Positions 11,501-24,809 of a stretch of 64,000 nt of DNA are shown piece by piece. Source of the DNA: Microglena sp. YARC (lineage: Eukaryota > Chlorophyta > Chlorophyceae > Chlamydomonadales > Chlamydomonadaceae); assembly GCA_022414725.1 (NCBI GenBank), contig CM039463.1:89064823-89128822 (forward strand). The letters are read 5' to 3'. Both the position numbers and the translations under genes were made by a program. Position 1 is the first letter of the stretch, and every line of letters begins with the position of its first letter. The notes beneath the pieces are model-generated. The model did not search any database, was not told where the DNA came from, and saw nothing but the letters and a program-made list of their open reading frames with translations.

Positions 11501-14500
11501 CAAGGTGAGAGAGATAATCTGCTCTTGATATGCAGTAAGATATCGCGAACGGAGTAGAAAATCCTGATACAACCTGTACCATTCGGTTTCGTCATGTGCG
11601 CGAGCATCATATCATGGTGAGACCATGAACTCCTGGCGTGCAGGGCAGGGTATAATCTAACAGTGAGGATCTACCAGAGTCTGACTAGGAGAGGCACGGT
11701 GGTGAGGCAACAGGCGAAAACGGCGTGGCATCATACATAGCGCGAACCGACAGAAGTACTCCGGCAGCGATGCAGCATTCATAAATGCACGCTGGTCATC
11801 ACAGGTAGGCACAGGTGTTGCTCATCTCATACACAAAGAGACATAAGAATTGATCTATGTAGCGTACTTATAAGAATGATCAGGAGAGATACAGAAGAAT
11901 GTAAAGGAGGGACTTTGGCCAACATGGTACTTGCGTAGATTTGCATTTCGAACTCCCAATCACAAGCAAAGGTAGCACCACGAGGAAGGGGGGTAGTCAA
12001 TCCTGCTGCACAGGCCCCAGATAGCACGGCTGCATACCCAACTCAGAGAACACCATCACTTGCGTCCTAGCCCGCCCCTTCGTATTAGATTAGCGCCGAG
12101 TGGCGCTGATCATCCTAACCCGTACAAAGTGCGGTCCAAGACACAGCTTTCTGCGCCTGGCGATTTTGGCGGCAACTCCGCACATCCATGCGGCGGAAGG
12201 TGTGGAGCTCATCAGCAGGTGCTCCCATGGATAGCATCCCAGCGAGCGATTGTGTGGCAGGGGGGGAGGAAAAGGAGAAGGGGCAGGAGCTGTCACCGGT
12301 GGAGGTGGAGTGGATTCAGGTTTTCCGGGTATAGAGGGGTCAGGTGAACTTAGACCGTAGTAATTTAGGACAGGAGAGGAGGATTCCGTCACACCGTAAG
12401 ATGGAGAAAGTGAGAGGCTCGGGAGGGGCCAGCAGCATACGCTGTGGACTAATCGATGGCATGCAGCAGCAGTGATCAGAGCTATCTAAAGATTTGGAAG
12501 AAAGGTGTGGTAGTCAGCACAGAGATGTTGCTCGGGGAGGGTGTGCGATACAAAGGGGAGGGAGCGAGCAAGACGCGACCAAGGATGACGAGCTTTCTAG
12601 ATGAGGATCGCAAGAAAACCTGCAGGTAACCTGGACCCGTGCAGGTGGATGCAAGTGGAGAGTCGGAGTGCTTGTAGACAGGAGGAGGAGGAGTGAGGAG
12701 GAGGACGCCGTATGGAGACTCAGAAGCCCACCCGGCAGGATCAACCATACACGAGTGGAACTTCAAGTGGGAAGGGTGTGACTCGACGCGAAGTCACCAC
12801 TCCGCGCACTCGTAGGTCTTCTCTTCGTCTTCATCGTCATCCTCGTGTAAGTTTGCATCTTCAATGCTTATGGCGGCCAGAATCAGCATTGTCATCTCAA
12901 AACGTGGCATAAGGAGGGACGCGGGACGCACTGGTGTAATTTGGATGATCTGAGCGAGACGCTGCACTCACGTACGCATCAGAATATCCTGTTCAGTGAA
13001 GGAGGGCTTGAAAAGGAGGGGAAGAAGGGGGAGAGAATGAGAGGTTCGGTAGGGGGGAATGTCTTCCATGATGTGCGAAGGAGACTCATTAAGGCAGCAG
13101 AGGCCCTGGCGCGCATCATCAAGCCAATTCAGTGGGGAACAGAGTCTTGAACGGAAGATAGATGCCGGGTTCGGGAGCATTGGATAACAATGCGCTCATG
13201 CCTATACCGGGGCGACCAAGACAACCATTATGGGGTTAGGCTTTTCGAAGCGCGGAGGAGGCACGCGCAAGTTGCATTATAAGCAGTGGTAGATCGAGAT
13301 CGCAAGCACCAGAACCTATCTAGCTATAAGCATTCTAAATAAGGGACAGAAGATGTGATAGACAGTCGGAGACGCTCGCAGGCTATTAGCAAGCAGACGA
13401 GAATAAACGCTTACAAGCTAACGGACGTACAGCTAAAGGACAGCGTACTATAGCGGTTGGGGACGCCGTGGGTATGCCTGTAACCTGAATAGACCCTATA
13501 GTCCGGGTCTTGTCACAAAGTCTGACCAACAACCTGCTTTACCACATACAGGACATGTCAGTGGGAGAGACCGTATAAGGCAATCACAGAGATCATGTGC
13601 AGTCATACGACATACGCAAGCGGATCACTATATAAGTCACTTGAAGGATGACCGTTACTAACGGGACCGCTATCACTATGGGTAGCGGCGAAAGGCCGAT
13701 AGTTCTAAGGGAGTTACATAAGTAGTCACCAGTCATAAACGCTTGAGAGCACCGCAATTCATGCTAACAGATAGGAACTAACTACTACACTCGCACAAAA
13801 AGTCAATCATATGAGGGGCTGGTGATCTAAAAAACAGTGTTGGAGTAAAAAGAAGATAGCTAATCTAATGATGAGCTCACGAACGAACCATCTGCCCTAT
13901 GGAACTAAGATCAGAAAAACCATTAAGACGCTATAGAACGGTGTTCTGAATTAAGTACCACCTTCGCACAAAACAGAAAGACAGCTGAAAGATAGCTGCC
14001 TAACAAAGCGTGCAAGCGCTCCACCATCTAGACTACCCTATACAGTCAGTCTAGGAGGTGCTGGAGGAATAGGCACTCACACCTAGGGGGCCATGTTAAC
14101 TCTACGTATAGAACAGCAGCAACCTAAAACAATGAAATCCTGGTTGACTGTAACACCCCAGCCATAACGCAGTATCAAAACTAGAACCAGTGTTTCAAGA
14201 TCATCACTTGCGCTAATCGGCAACGGCTACGTCATCACAGTGACTATAAGAAATCGGACCTGATCCAGGTACCACTATGATCGAAGGCTGTCTAAATCCT
14301 AAAGCTTCACCGCTAAAACGTGGCAACAGGAGGGCCTGACGAGGCCAATTACATGAGTCGGCTTAAGTTTTGGAATCCAGTTTTCGGGTATCCAACTCCA
14401 CCGCCCATACCGATAACTTCACACACATACAGCAAGAGTCAAAGGCCCCTGAGTCTAGAATGCAACAATGATATCAGGCAGCCGGCGGCGCAGCAGAGCA

Positions 14501-17500
14501 ATTGGGGTTGTTAAAAAGGGCGTATGTGTGAGATTCAGCCTGGTAAAACAATAACATAATACCCTGTCGTTTGGATGACAGGCAAAGTCTAGGTGATGCA
14601 AGCGGGGCACGGGGACCTAGTACTAAGGGTGAGAAAGACAAGAAGACGAGTATGTAGAATATGCAGCATGACTTGCGGTGCTTCTCAAGCGCTCTGTTTA
14701 TGACTTGGTATCGCTCACTTCATGGTACTTCCTTAGAATAATTAAGGGCGGTGCCTAGACATATCTGGGGACACATGTCAGCTTATAGATAGACCTGCGT
14801 GCATCAGGTAGTCTTCTGACCGCGCTGTTCTAACCTGGGTACCCGGATTACAGAGTTCATTGCTATCCGCCTTCCGGTCGTTCTCCGCTGATGTACGCTT
14901 ATTATGGTTCCAACCACTATATATGTTGTGTAAATAATTATTCTGTCTCCGATTAATAGCATTAGCGTGCCGCACGTCGCAAGCTCGGTTTATCGAAGCT
15001 GATAGTAAGCTGGAACTAAGGAGATGGAGAGTATCATCACTATCACTACTAACTGGCGCAACATTGGAAACCCAAATATAATAACCTTACTTCCGAGGGA
15101 ATACCAACCAGTCTACCAAATAATGCCTTTTAAACTAGCTTTGTTGGCGGTGACTGCCCAATACTAAGGATTACATAGCAAGGGCAAACAAACAACGCAA
15201 CAACGACAGCATGGGTCAGGTGAAAACCCCAAAAGAAAAGCCTTTCCAGACACCGGAGTCTTTGTCCATCGCTTAGATGAACTAGGCGATTGGCGAAGAT
15301 AACACACAGAGCAACATGCTTAGCCGCGGTGTCATCAATACAACTCATGCATGCCCATTATACGAAGATCACCATGCCTCTATATCACTTAACTAAACAT
15401 ATATGATGCCCTATCAAGTAACTCAAATACTGAAACCCAAACTCAAGTAGCTAGAGGCATACATGCCTTAGGGGACGCAGGGCTACGGGGACAAAGTAGT
15501 AACCTATGACGACACCACGGAACAGGCACCAGGGTCACAGGAGCATAAGAGAGAAAAATATCACCAAGATATCATGCCAAAGATCCTCACAACGGCCGCA
15601 AATGGATCTGGGCAGTTGACGCGCGTACCGTATCGCGGCCTGTAGCATGGGCGAAGTTCGGCGCTTGCGAGACCTGGGATCACAGAAGTGGGGAAGCGTT
15701 AGGTCGAGTCGAGATTTGGAGGTATGGGAAAAAGGAGACGAGAATGACAGTGGCAGCAAAGTCGCACCTGGTGCAGAAAATCGCACCAATGGCAGAAAAT
15801 CGCAAATCGCAAGGGCAGAATTCGAACATTTAATCGCTAGGGGAATGCGAAGAGCAGAGCCGAGGCATTAAAGGTCCTAATATCGCCGCGACACGTCGAT
15901 GATCAGTCAATCTTCAAGTCCCCCCCTCTATCGCTCCGACTCACCGGTGGGGGGTAGATGTGTGAGCAGCACCCTGTAGTGGTGCTGACCATAAACCCCT
16001 GCTTCCTACCACCCGGTTCCAGAATAATCTCCAGGTTCCAGACGCGTAGGTTCGTCCTCCTCTGGCGATCCTACGGCAGTGCCTGGCGTCCGCCAGTTTG
16101 ATCGAAAAATTTCTCCAGAAGGTAGCACAGAGCCACTAGAGCGCAAGCTCATGCAGGGAGCCGACCGTCAGGCTGGGCAAGCAAAGGGGCAAAGACGACG
16201 TAGAATCAAGCAGGGACTTGTCGGCTTTGGCAAACCCTCCGTATGCAGGCAGAGCCTCAAACACCGGAGAAAGGTTTACGCGGACGTCAAGGACGCGAGC
16301 AGACGAACGACGGGGTAATTCCACCGATTTGTCCAGGCTAGTCGCCGACTTGAGATCTGCACGTCAACAGTAATCTACGACAGAGGGAGAGGCGTACAGC
16401 ACGGCAGGGGAGGAAAAGGAAGAGAAGATGCAGAGGAAATGAACGGGGGGGGTTACTTTTCCACGACCTCGCGGAAGGACTCTATGACCGCTAGCAAGAG
16501 GCAGCTGTGCACAAACGTCTAGCCAATCATCAAGAGGGAGAGCGGTTCCTCCGTTGGAAGGATTGGTCGGCAGCCAATCGCTGAAATTGATACTTGCGCA
16601 TCCCGCGCGTCCCAGGAAGACCATCCAGATGTCATGGAGTTTTATCAAAATGGCGGGCAGGTCTCGCGGAAGTTGCATCGCAAAGCAGTGGTAGTAAATG
16701 ATTAGGGCCGTTAACCTATCAGTCTTGGATAACACTCCGTAGATGTGGACTTTGGGTGTGTGCAGCAAACCGGCCAATCTATATACTGCGGACGACGAAA
16801 AATAAAGTTACAAGCATTTAGGAACCATTTAAGGGGGCACAAGTGGGAGGCAAAGGGGGCGGTAGCCTGGAACGGTCAGGGTACAGGGAGACAGGCGCGT
16901 GTAAGTTGAAGAACCGATGACTGTGCAACCAGGAAGTGAACATAGTAACTGGTCAGGACGCGATAGTGGGTGCTTAGAGAGGAGTACGGAAACAGGCGAG
17001 TGGGGCATAAATACAAGCGAGAGCACCGCGATTCATGCTGATAAATGGAGGAATGGGAATAATTTGCTTCGTGAGTTGTGGCAATCATGAGGGGTTATTC
17101 AAAAATGTTACGAGTCACATCTTGTACACAGATTTAAGGGGATGTTAAGATGGAAACGTTATATTTTGGGATCGGAGGGGAGATACGACACTCAATCGAA
17201 CGAACATTTATCCACTACCCTATTGACGCACGCGCAGGACCACCCCCTGCATGGTCGTTTAGGTGGAGCCAAGAGACATAAAACATAACAGATAACCACA
17301 AGAGGGCGCAGAACAATTGCCTCTAGCCTGACACGAGCATCCAAACAGTGCATAAGGGTCCACAACTTTTGGCAGGAGATGGGCTAACGGCGATTTTAAT
17401 ACTCCGAATGCTCGGGCATCGGCTGGGTTGTGGGAAAACACCTCCAGATGGGTGATAATACTTGGAAATACCTTTCGGTAGCCAAACAAAATCAACAAGG

Positions 17501-20385
17501 ACCAAAGCACTCGATCTTGATTGAGAGCAAGGCCTAAAAACTGCGCGTTCGCTAATTTGATTGGGGCATTGATGTAATAGCCACCGCGGAAATGAGTTGA
17601 TCAGTTTATCACTCGGGAGTTTTTAAATTGGGAATTTGGGGGGGGAGGTGGGGAGGGGGGGGGGGGTGTGGGTGTGGCGGGAGTTGGGGGGGGCGGAGCT
17701 GAAGAAGCATATGGTGGTGTTGTGTAGTAGAGCAATAATATAAAAAACCGAAGGTGTTACGGCTTTGTGCTTTGAGATAGTTATAAATATGAGAAGTTGA
17801 GTCAATGACATCAATACGCTACCGAAAAAACACGGGTTAAAAACGTAAAGACGAGGTGGTCTATAAAGGCAGCAATAATATAGGTAATAAGTACGTAAAT
17901 GCGAGTACGTGGGCAGGGAATGGGTCGGTAGCTGGGGCTGGGCTGGGGCTGGGTGGTGGCCGGCAATAGGATGGGGGCTGGATAGGATGATTAGTCCGGT
18001 TACACTTGTCACAACTTCATACGTCACCAGTTTCCTCGCGGAATATGTCCAAGACAAGGCCCCCAAATTGGCCCTCAGAAGATTTGTGACTTATAGATGT
18101 AGCACGCATTCGTAACATCACATGGCATTGTAGGGACTGGACAGGGTCTATAGCGGGTTGTTGCCAAGCCTCTCACGCTTGGGCGGATCCATACTCAATA
18201 CTCTCCGCTGTCTCAATGAGATATGTTCGCTCCGCAGTCAACGTAATATACTATAGACATGCTCTACGCGTCTAAGCCAGGACTATTCCAGCCAAATCTC
18301 ACTGCGATCTAGTGCAATCCTTGAAGCTGCCCACAATCAGCCGTCTAGAACTGGCTGACATGTTTGGTTTAGTCACAGTGGCAGACTCACACTGTCAGAA
18401 CCCAAGAAGCCCAATAAAAAAGCTTTCATCTCTTCCATGCACTTCCTCCAGAGTTTGCCCGATCGCATAGTGTCACCATTCTTTTTGTATAAGGTCACGT
18501 TCGAATCTTTGGCATTGCGCTAGCTTCTTGGCAAGTATGTACATGAATGGACGGTCGCGTATATAGAGAGTGGGGAAAACGCCCTCGCTCGTTCGGTTGA
18601 TGTTTTAGGTATTGGAGGGGTGCAACACTTTTTTTACTCTTATCATATTCATGATATACAATTGGCCAGGTGTATTTCAATTTTGGCCCAGCCCAAAGCC
18701 CACGCCACTGAGGTGGAGATTTTTGCTGAACATCCTGAACGGGACAGAAGAGAGCACCAACACGCAAGGAAGCAAAAATTAATAATTACGTCTTGAGTTA
18801 ACACGGCCTGCCTATGCGACGATGAAGATATGATAGTGGGTTTGTAAGCTTGCTCGGATTGCTGTTAGTTGCGGGCACATAGTGGAGTCCATATAGGCAC
18901 CAGGTATGGAGTTCAGAAGGCACAGGCAAATGGGATCCAATAGGGTATCCGAATATTTTGACAGTCTTTCTCTCATTAGCTTGACGGAATATATCGAGTG
19001 GTAATAGATACTGGGTGAGGGGTGAAACGCTTCGTGGGGAGGCAAAGAGGGGGGAGAGGCTGGGGAGGCAGAGAGTCGTGTGGGACGCGGCCGCGCGGGT
19101 TGCGGAAACAGCAAATTTCCAAGAGCATAGAGGCAGCTGAGGAGCCTAAGGTCAGAGATCTGGCAATTCTAGCGGCGTGCAACTTCCGATTGCGAACGGT
19201 CAATTTAAAATGCAATTAGCATTAATGGTCGTGTCCGAAGTCCGAGTACGTACTGCCCACTGCCAGGGCTTCCTTCAAAAATAGAGCCATGAGCCGCATC
19301 TTCCGGCCGCAGAGCATTTTTGTAGATTGCGCTGGACAATTTCCTGGACATGGGAAAATCATCAGTCCAGGTCGCGTCTAAATTGTGCGGGTATTAATAA
19401 TTTATTCGCATTAGCCCGTGTGGTTTTTTGAACCACCGTGTTCTGAAGCCGCTCCTTCAGTACACAACGTTGTGACAGAGGTTGGTTCCGGGTTGGTCTG
19501 CAATCTGGTCTGCAACGCCTGTCGCGTGCCCTTCGGTCTCGAGCTGTTCTGGCTGGATCGATCCCTGTCAAAAAAGCGCCGTATGGATTGAAGCGCCGTA
19601 TGGGAATGAAGGGGTTTAGGAGATGACGCTGGCAACGTTCCGAAACCAATGGAACCGGCAGCAAACGGAGGTCTAAGAATCCTACTGCTGCTGCGCATGG
19701 CCGGCATGCCCATGCTAAGCTCGCAGGGGCAGGCGCGTTGAGAAGTGGGGCGCAGGGGGGAGATAGATATCGCACCTCGGAACTTTGAAAAAAATCTGCC
19801 CATGATGCGAACAGCTTCCTTTTTTCTTGCAAAAATTCTGATGCCTGACGCCTCGTTTGTGGCGGAGGTGCAGGAGCCTGTTCTCAGCCTCGTTTCGAAA
19901 CAGTCCCCCCCACCCCACCCCACCCCCACCACCCCGCACCCCCACCCACCCCCAACCCAGCCCACTTTCTACGTCTGAAAACTCGATCATGGAGAGGCTT
20001 CGTTCTCAGCGCTTGGTTCTAATGGGCAGAGCATACTCACCTCGCTCGTGAACTTGTATAGTGTGCATGAGTTTTGAAGTGTTTGATAGCGATGCGAAGT
20101 TATGGAGTCGACTGGGGAGGAGGTGGCGATTGATTAAATACGGGTCGGAGAGAGAACAAATTATGCGCAGATGCGCAGAATTGTGCCAGAAAGAAAGAAA
20201 AGCTGTTTCGCATCTTTTGATCGGGTAAGATGTTTGTAAAGTTCGAGTTGCGAGTATGCTCCCCACTTCTCAAGCCGCCTGCGCCTGGAGCTAGCATCGC
20301 ATGACGGCAGTTAGGATTGCTAGATTCGCCTGCTGCCAGCCATTGGGTTCGGGGGACGTTGCCAGCGTCCTCTCCCTAAACCGGG
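11501..20385. repeat. Noisy second version of 2280-10500
   Basis: From about 11519 (TCTTGATATGCAGTAAGATA, as at 2287) to 20385 the order of every block in 2280-10500 is repeated in the same orientation: gag, LTR-like, spacer, LTR-like, integrase remnant, gag remnant, LTR-like and unique part. Single-base insertions, deletions and mismatches occur throughout. It is about 8.87 kb against 8.22 kb, that is insertion-rich, the usual signature of uncorrected single-molecule reads. Local blocks differ for real, for example about 100 bp at 12319-12421 with no counterpart near 3055. All frames here are broken and should not be annotated as genes. Confidence 0.85.
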
Positions 20386-20530
20386 GGGGGGGGGGGGGAG
20401 GGGGGGGGGGGGGGGGTGGGGAGGGGGGGGGGGGGGGACAGTAGGGAGGTGGGGGAAGGGTAGGGTGGGGGGGGGGGGGGAGGGGGGGGCGTTGGGGGGG
20501 GTGGGCGGGGGGGGAGGGGTAAGGGTAGGT
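20386..20530. repeat. Long G-rich tract
   Basis: Runs of up to about 18 G are interrupted by single A, T or C. The tract continues the CCCGGGG that precedes the gap in the cleaner version. It is G-quadruplex-prone and a plausible cause of the assembly break, although run lengths in noisy sequence are unreliable. Confidence 0.8.
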
Positions 20531-20553
20531 CTACCTCGCTATTTGGGTCCAGG

Positions 20554-20760
20554 GCCGGATTATTGTTGGTCGTTTATGAGATGAATATTTGGTCGATTTA
20601 ACTTATCACCCAATTTAGTGGTCACACTAACAACATTGACCAAATAATCGATTTTGGTCAGGACCAAAAGCTTAGAAGGGTAAAGTCGACCAAAAAGGCA
20701 ATGAAGCGCTCAGTCGGGGGGGGGGGGGCAGGTGGGGGGGGGGTATTTGCCTGCGATTTA
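20554..20760. repeat. Dispersed TTTGGTCGATTTA-type repeat
   Basis: It contains ATTTGGTCGATTTAACTTATC, its inverted relative GACCAAATAATCGATTTTGG, and GCGATTTAGCTTTTGGTC at the right. The last motif recurs at about 23356. It is interrupted by G-runs near 20716-20745. Confidence 0.5.
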
Positions 20761-21438
20761 GCTTTTGGTCGGATTGTTTCTGGAACATTTATATGTTTTC
20801 TGTTATTATCTTTCCGTATCTTCGTTGTTTTCACTCATACCTTTTTTATCAATTCTTAAATTATTGTTGCTTCTAGTCTTCATTCAAAATTTTCAGAGGT
20901 GGTGGCACAGTCTGCAAGCTGATATTTGCGTTGAGAGATATGGCCCATAGCTGCAAATGAGAAGGAAACGTGTTACATAAATTGTATACAAAATACGAAA
21001 TCATCCAACTCTCTCTCGCTATTGGGGATGTCTCTTCAGCCTATTTGGGGCTTGCACATAATCATTACTTCATTAGGGGTGTGCTGTCAAGCCCTGCCTA
21101 CTTTTACCCATTTTAATCAATGCTTTTTTATAAGGGCACTTCTTTCACGGTTGGGCAAAGTTGGTCAGGCCGTTAGTTTGCGCTTACCCCGTGGACATGT
21201 CAACGACCTAGACATGGTCATAGGGCTGACCCCTTTGGAGCTGGGCACTAACTAATCTAGGCTGAGGGCTTGGGCAGCTAAGGTTTCTAGGTAAGTTTCC
21301 TAGGTAAGTTCTAGGTCAGAAACGAGATGGTGCCTGCTTATCCTCAAATCCGAGAGTGGGCCATGAAGAATGGTTTTCCCAACTGTGCGTGCTGTGTCGG
21401 TTACGGGCTCAACCGAGTCACGCTCTCATGTAGGAAAG

Positions 21439-22621
21439 CTAGCCAGTTCCTCTTGTGACGGAAATGCACCCATGGTACCTGGGTTTCATTGGCTGTGTTA
21501 ATATCAAGGGGAACAAACAGGTTCCATTCTGCATGTCTTGAGGATAAGCGATGCCTGCGCTCCAAGGAAGTTGTGCAAGGCCACAGATATCGAGAACTTG
21601 GCCGCTAGTGACAGGGGTCTCTTTCGGCAGACGCAAGGATGATGCACTCATTTGTGTCACACAGCGCGTGGGTATCGAAAAGATAGACCAGAGGGCGGTG
21701 AAAAACTACTTTACTAATAAGAAAGACTTAGTCAAAGCTCTGGTCGTTCAGGCAAGGGACAACCGAGAGGGTGTCACTGGCATGGCACTTGAGTTGAAGG
21801 ACTTGAGGAGGCCATGTCCCTATGAAAAGAAAGGGTGGATGCATTTGGGGCTGTGGGTGCAACTTTCAAGACCCATTCGATGTTATGTCCACTAGAAAGT
21901 TGGTGTGCTTGAATGGCTCGGAGCTACCCCAGGAGACGTGCTCTGAGGGAGTGGGGAAAGTGATATCACGGAAGAGTAGCAAGGCCATTAGGCCCTGTAG
22001 AAGAGGAGGATGATGGGAGGTGAGATCACCTGACAGGCCCACCCCCACGCAACCCTGTCCACACATCCTCAAAACCGGGCACTGGGTATGCGGCTGTGCG
22101 TAGTTTCAAAGCATTTTGCTGTCTTCCAAGACCAGAACTAGGCAGGCTAGGGATGATAGGATGGGAGAAAGTCGTTAAAGGAGGACAGAGACATAGAGGA
22201 AGGAGGAAGCAGAGGCTGTATGATGAGAGGAGGGAGGAGAGGAGGCAGGAGAGGAGGGAGGAAGAGAGGAAAGGGAGGATAGAGAGAGGAGAAGAGTGAA
22301 AACCGGTTGGAGATGATGACAGACACATGTCAGAGATGAATCGGCAGACACTCTCTATCAGGATCTGCCAAACATTTTTGGAAGGGGCAAATGCGATGAT
22401 GGGTATGAACCACTACATTCCTGGCAGCTCCACCCCACACAATGGGGGTGGGATGAGTGTCACCACCTACAATGTCCGACAGAGCAACAATTGGGGGCAG
22501 GGATGATGGGTGGTGCCACACAGGCGGTACACCAGACGTACCCTATTGTGTACGCTGGGGGTACGCCTGGGATGATGGGTGGTCCATTCATGCCTAACAT
22601 GAGCCAGACCCCCCCTAGCTA
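21439..22621 (+). pseudogene. Decayed coding region, family unknown
   Basis: A 115-codon plus frame (21551-21895) with a natural-looking composition (segments FGRRKDDALICVTQRVGIEK and KDLVKALVVQARDNREG) is followed by frame changes. Two short Gly/Met/Pro/Gln-rich frames then end at a stop: about 22397-22506 (GSSTPHNGGGMSVTTYNV) and 22506-22622 (VYAGGTPGMMGGPFMPNMSQ). This looks like a gene or element protein broken by frameshifts. I cannot name the family. Everything between 22010 and 22300 is purine-rich low-complexity sequence. Confidence 0.3.
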
Positions 22622-22624
22622 GAT

Positions 22625-23090
22625 GGCTTTACTGATTTTTGTTGCATGTCGTTGGCACATACTCGTGCGGGACGTCGGATACACGAGAGAGATTGTCACT
22701 TCGGTAACATGGATTAGGAACCTCGTCGTATTTCCACGCAATGGTAGCGAAGATTTTGAGAGGTTGAATTTAAATTGGTACATTATCCTTTGGTACTTCA
22801 TTAGATGTCCCAGCAGCCAGCGAATTGTTACATTATTCCCAATTGAAATTGACTACATACCCTCTAGCAAGCAACTTGGATTTCTTTTCTAACTATTATC
22901 AATTGACGACTTGGTCATATATAATTTAAACAGAGGTTGTAACAGAGGTTCCTCCAAATAATGTATTGTTTCGCACTATCCAGTCTCCCTACTTGCAGCT
23001 GCCTGTATGGTCCGTCCTGCTGCGGGCAGCTCCAGCTCCCTGCACCAGGTCCTCCAGGTCTCAGCAACCTAACAGCAAGGTCCTGCAGTC
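22625..23090. other. Unassigned sequence
   Basis: Nothing recognisable on either strand in this AT-balanced stretch. Confidence 0.4.
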
Positions 23091-23175
23091 CTGCAAAAAA
23101 AAAAAAAGCGCACCAATTAAAACTGGTGCGAGCGCACTTTTTCAAAGGCAAGTGCGCTTTTTTTTGACAGCGCAC
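23091..23175. other. GCGC/A-run hairpin unit
   Basis: GCACCAATTAAAACTGGTGC is a near-perfect hairpin, flanked by AAAAAAAAAGCGCACC and GGCAAGTGCGCTTTTTTTT. The GCGCTTTT words link it to the larger GCGC-rich repeats at 40578 and 42560. Confidence 0.5.
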
Positions 23176-23350
23176 AGTTATTTTTTAAGGCATCGGCACT
23201 TTTGGGGGCTGTAAAATAATGTCATCAGTTCAAAAACCATTACAGGCTCTTATACTTGAAAACAAACTGTTATTCTCCTGTATCTAATTAGCTGACGCAC
23301 AAAGCAAAATCGAAAAGCATAATCGGATCAAAAACTTGTCCTCAAAGACC

Positions 23351-23482
23351 AGATTTGCTTTCGATTTAGCTTTTGGTCCGCTTTGGGTCCGCTTTTGGTC
23401 GCTTTGGTCCACAACAATCGAACTAGCAAAATCGAGCAAAATCGAACCAAAAGCAAAAGCTAAATCGACCTAAAGCAAGTAG
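23351..23482. mobile_element. Small palindromic repeat (MITE-like)
   Basis: The left end TTTCGATTTAGCTTTTGGTC and the right end, which reads GGTCGATTTAGCTTTTGCTT on the other strand, form imperfect terminal inverted repeats about 130 bp apart. Related motifs occur at 20574-20770. There is no coding capacity. Confidence 0.5.
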
Positions 23483-24650
23483 CACACACCACAAGTGGTG
23501 CCTACGCCTACGCGCATTTGGGTACCTGAATTTGATATCGAACGTGGTGAAACGAAAAAGGTTTGGATGCTACGACAGAAACGCCTAATTAACCCGTAAC
23601 TCAGACCCAAACTGTCTCGTCTGACGACCTCTTAACCCCCCCTTCTAAACTCTCTCAACAACTTGTTTCTCACACTTTCATACGGTAAGCGACTTCATCC
23701 ATACGTGCGCTTTTTTGACAGGGGGTGACGCCCCACGTGCAGATGTAGGCAGTATATGGAGGTAACTACAAACCGTACCTATCACAAAACTAATCTCTGC
23801 TCTCGCCCGTTATTAGAACGTAGAAGAACTGATAGTCGGACGCGTGTGTTATTACAAATTTGTACAGTCACATCTCCTTTCCACGGTGCCGGGGTTTTTG
23901 ATATATCTTCTCTTATCGAGCTCAGGCTGGAGTGAGCACGGGCAGTTCTCTGCGAAAATCCAGCAATTTTCGAAGCACCTCCCACTTCTGTGACGTCTGA
24001 GTGTGGCGTTGTAAGTAACTGCCATGCTAGAAGAGCATAAGGAATTTACGGGGCAGCTAGCTTAATAAAGTTCGCCTACTCGCATCATCCCATCCTCGAC
24101 GAGGCGTTGGGCGGTTTAAAGGAAGGTGACGTGGAATATTGAAGGACTCTCGAATATTTGCGACGAGGAGAACGTTCGCCCGGGCGGAAGTAGAGCGCAC
24201 GTAAATCTTCTACATGCTGTAGTGAGTAGACACCGGTTTCATTGCATGGCTCTATGCCCTCACGCACTAATACACCCGTCTCCCACCCATCCCCGGGCCT
24301 CCTCGCCACGCACCTACAACGGCTAAGAAAGGGACTGTCAGCGAAAGGAAACTCTGGCATAGTGGACCGTGATGCTGCTACATGCCCCTCCGTTTCCTCC
24401 TTCGGTAGCTTGAGTAAGTCACGGAACACACTTGCCCCCCCCCCCCCCCCCCCTGCTTATCACATCTTTGTGTGGAGAGATCTGTGCTTTTAGCAAAGGG
24501 CCCAGTTATCCTGCTGTGCCCGTATAACCTTCCCCCCCCCCTTCCCTCACACACACGCCCCACAACACACACCAACACAGCACCACACACACACACAACC
24601 TACCCCATGCTCCCCCTAAACCCAGTCTGAAATGATCATTGATTGTTAGA

Positions 24651-24708
24651 CGGTTGGGCAAAACCTTTAAGCCTAATTGGCTACCCCCTGAACTGTGCCA
24701 AACAGACT
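24651..24708 (+). mobile_element. LINE 3'-end fragment (family L3)
   Basis: GGTTGGGCAAAACCTTTAAG...TACCCCCTGAACTGT is a diverged copy of the family L3 3' end described at 38223-38610. It lies about 15 bp upstream of the acceptor of the first NTAQ1 exon found. Confidence 0.55.
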
Positions 24709-24722
24709 TTTATATTGCGCAG

Positions 24723-24809
24723 GAAAACTGCTACCACCTGATACAGGCGCTCCGAGACCACGATATTGTGCAGCATTTGAAGGAGCTCCATGTCGTGTTC
24801 ATCGTTAAC
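24723..24809 (+). CDS. NTAQ1: NTAQ1 exon 1 found (29 codons)
   Basis: Acceptor TTTTATATTGCGCAG precedes GAAAACTGCTACCACC. The translation ENCYHLIQALRDHD...LHVVFIVN matches the family region just after the catalytic Cys (EEN...LEECYAVFISN). The donor is uncertain: AAC|GTGGTC at 24810 keeps phase with exon 2 but is weak, and GAG|GTGGGT at 24832 is a better donor but breaks phase. Confidence 0.7.

Noticed and set aside
10289..11610. Long open frames crossing 10501-11500
   Set aside because: They consist almost entirely of N and are meaningless.
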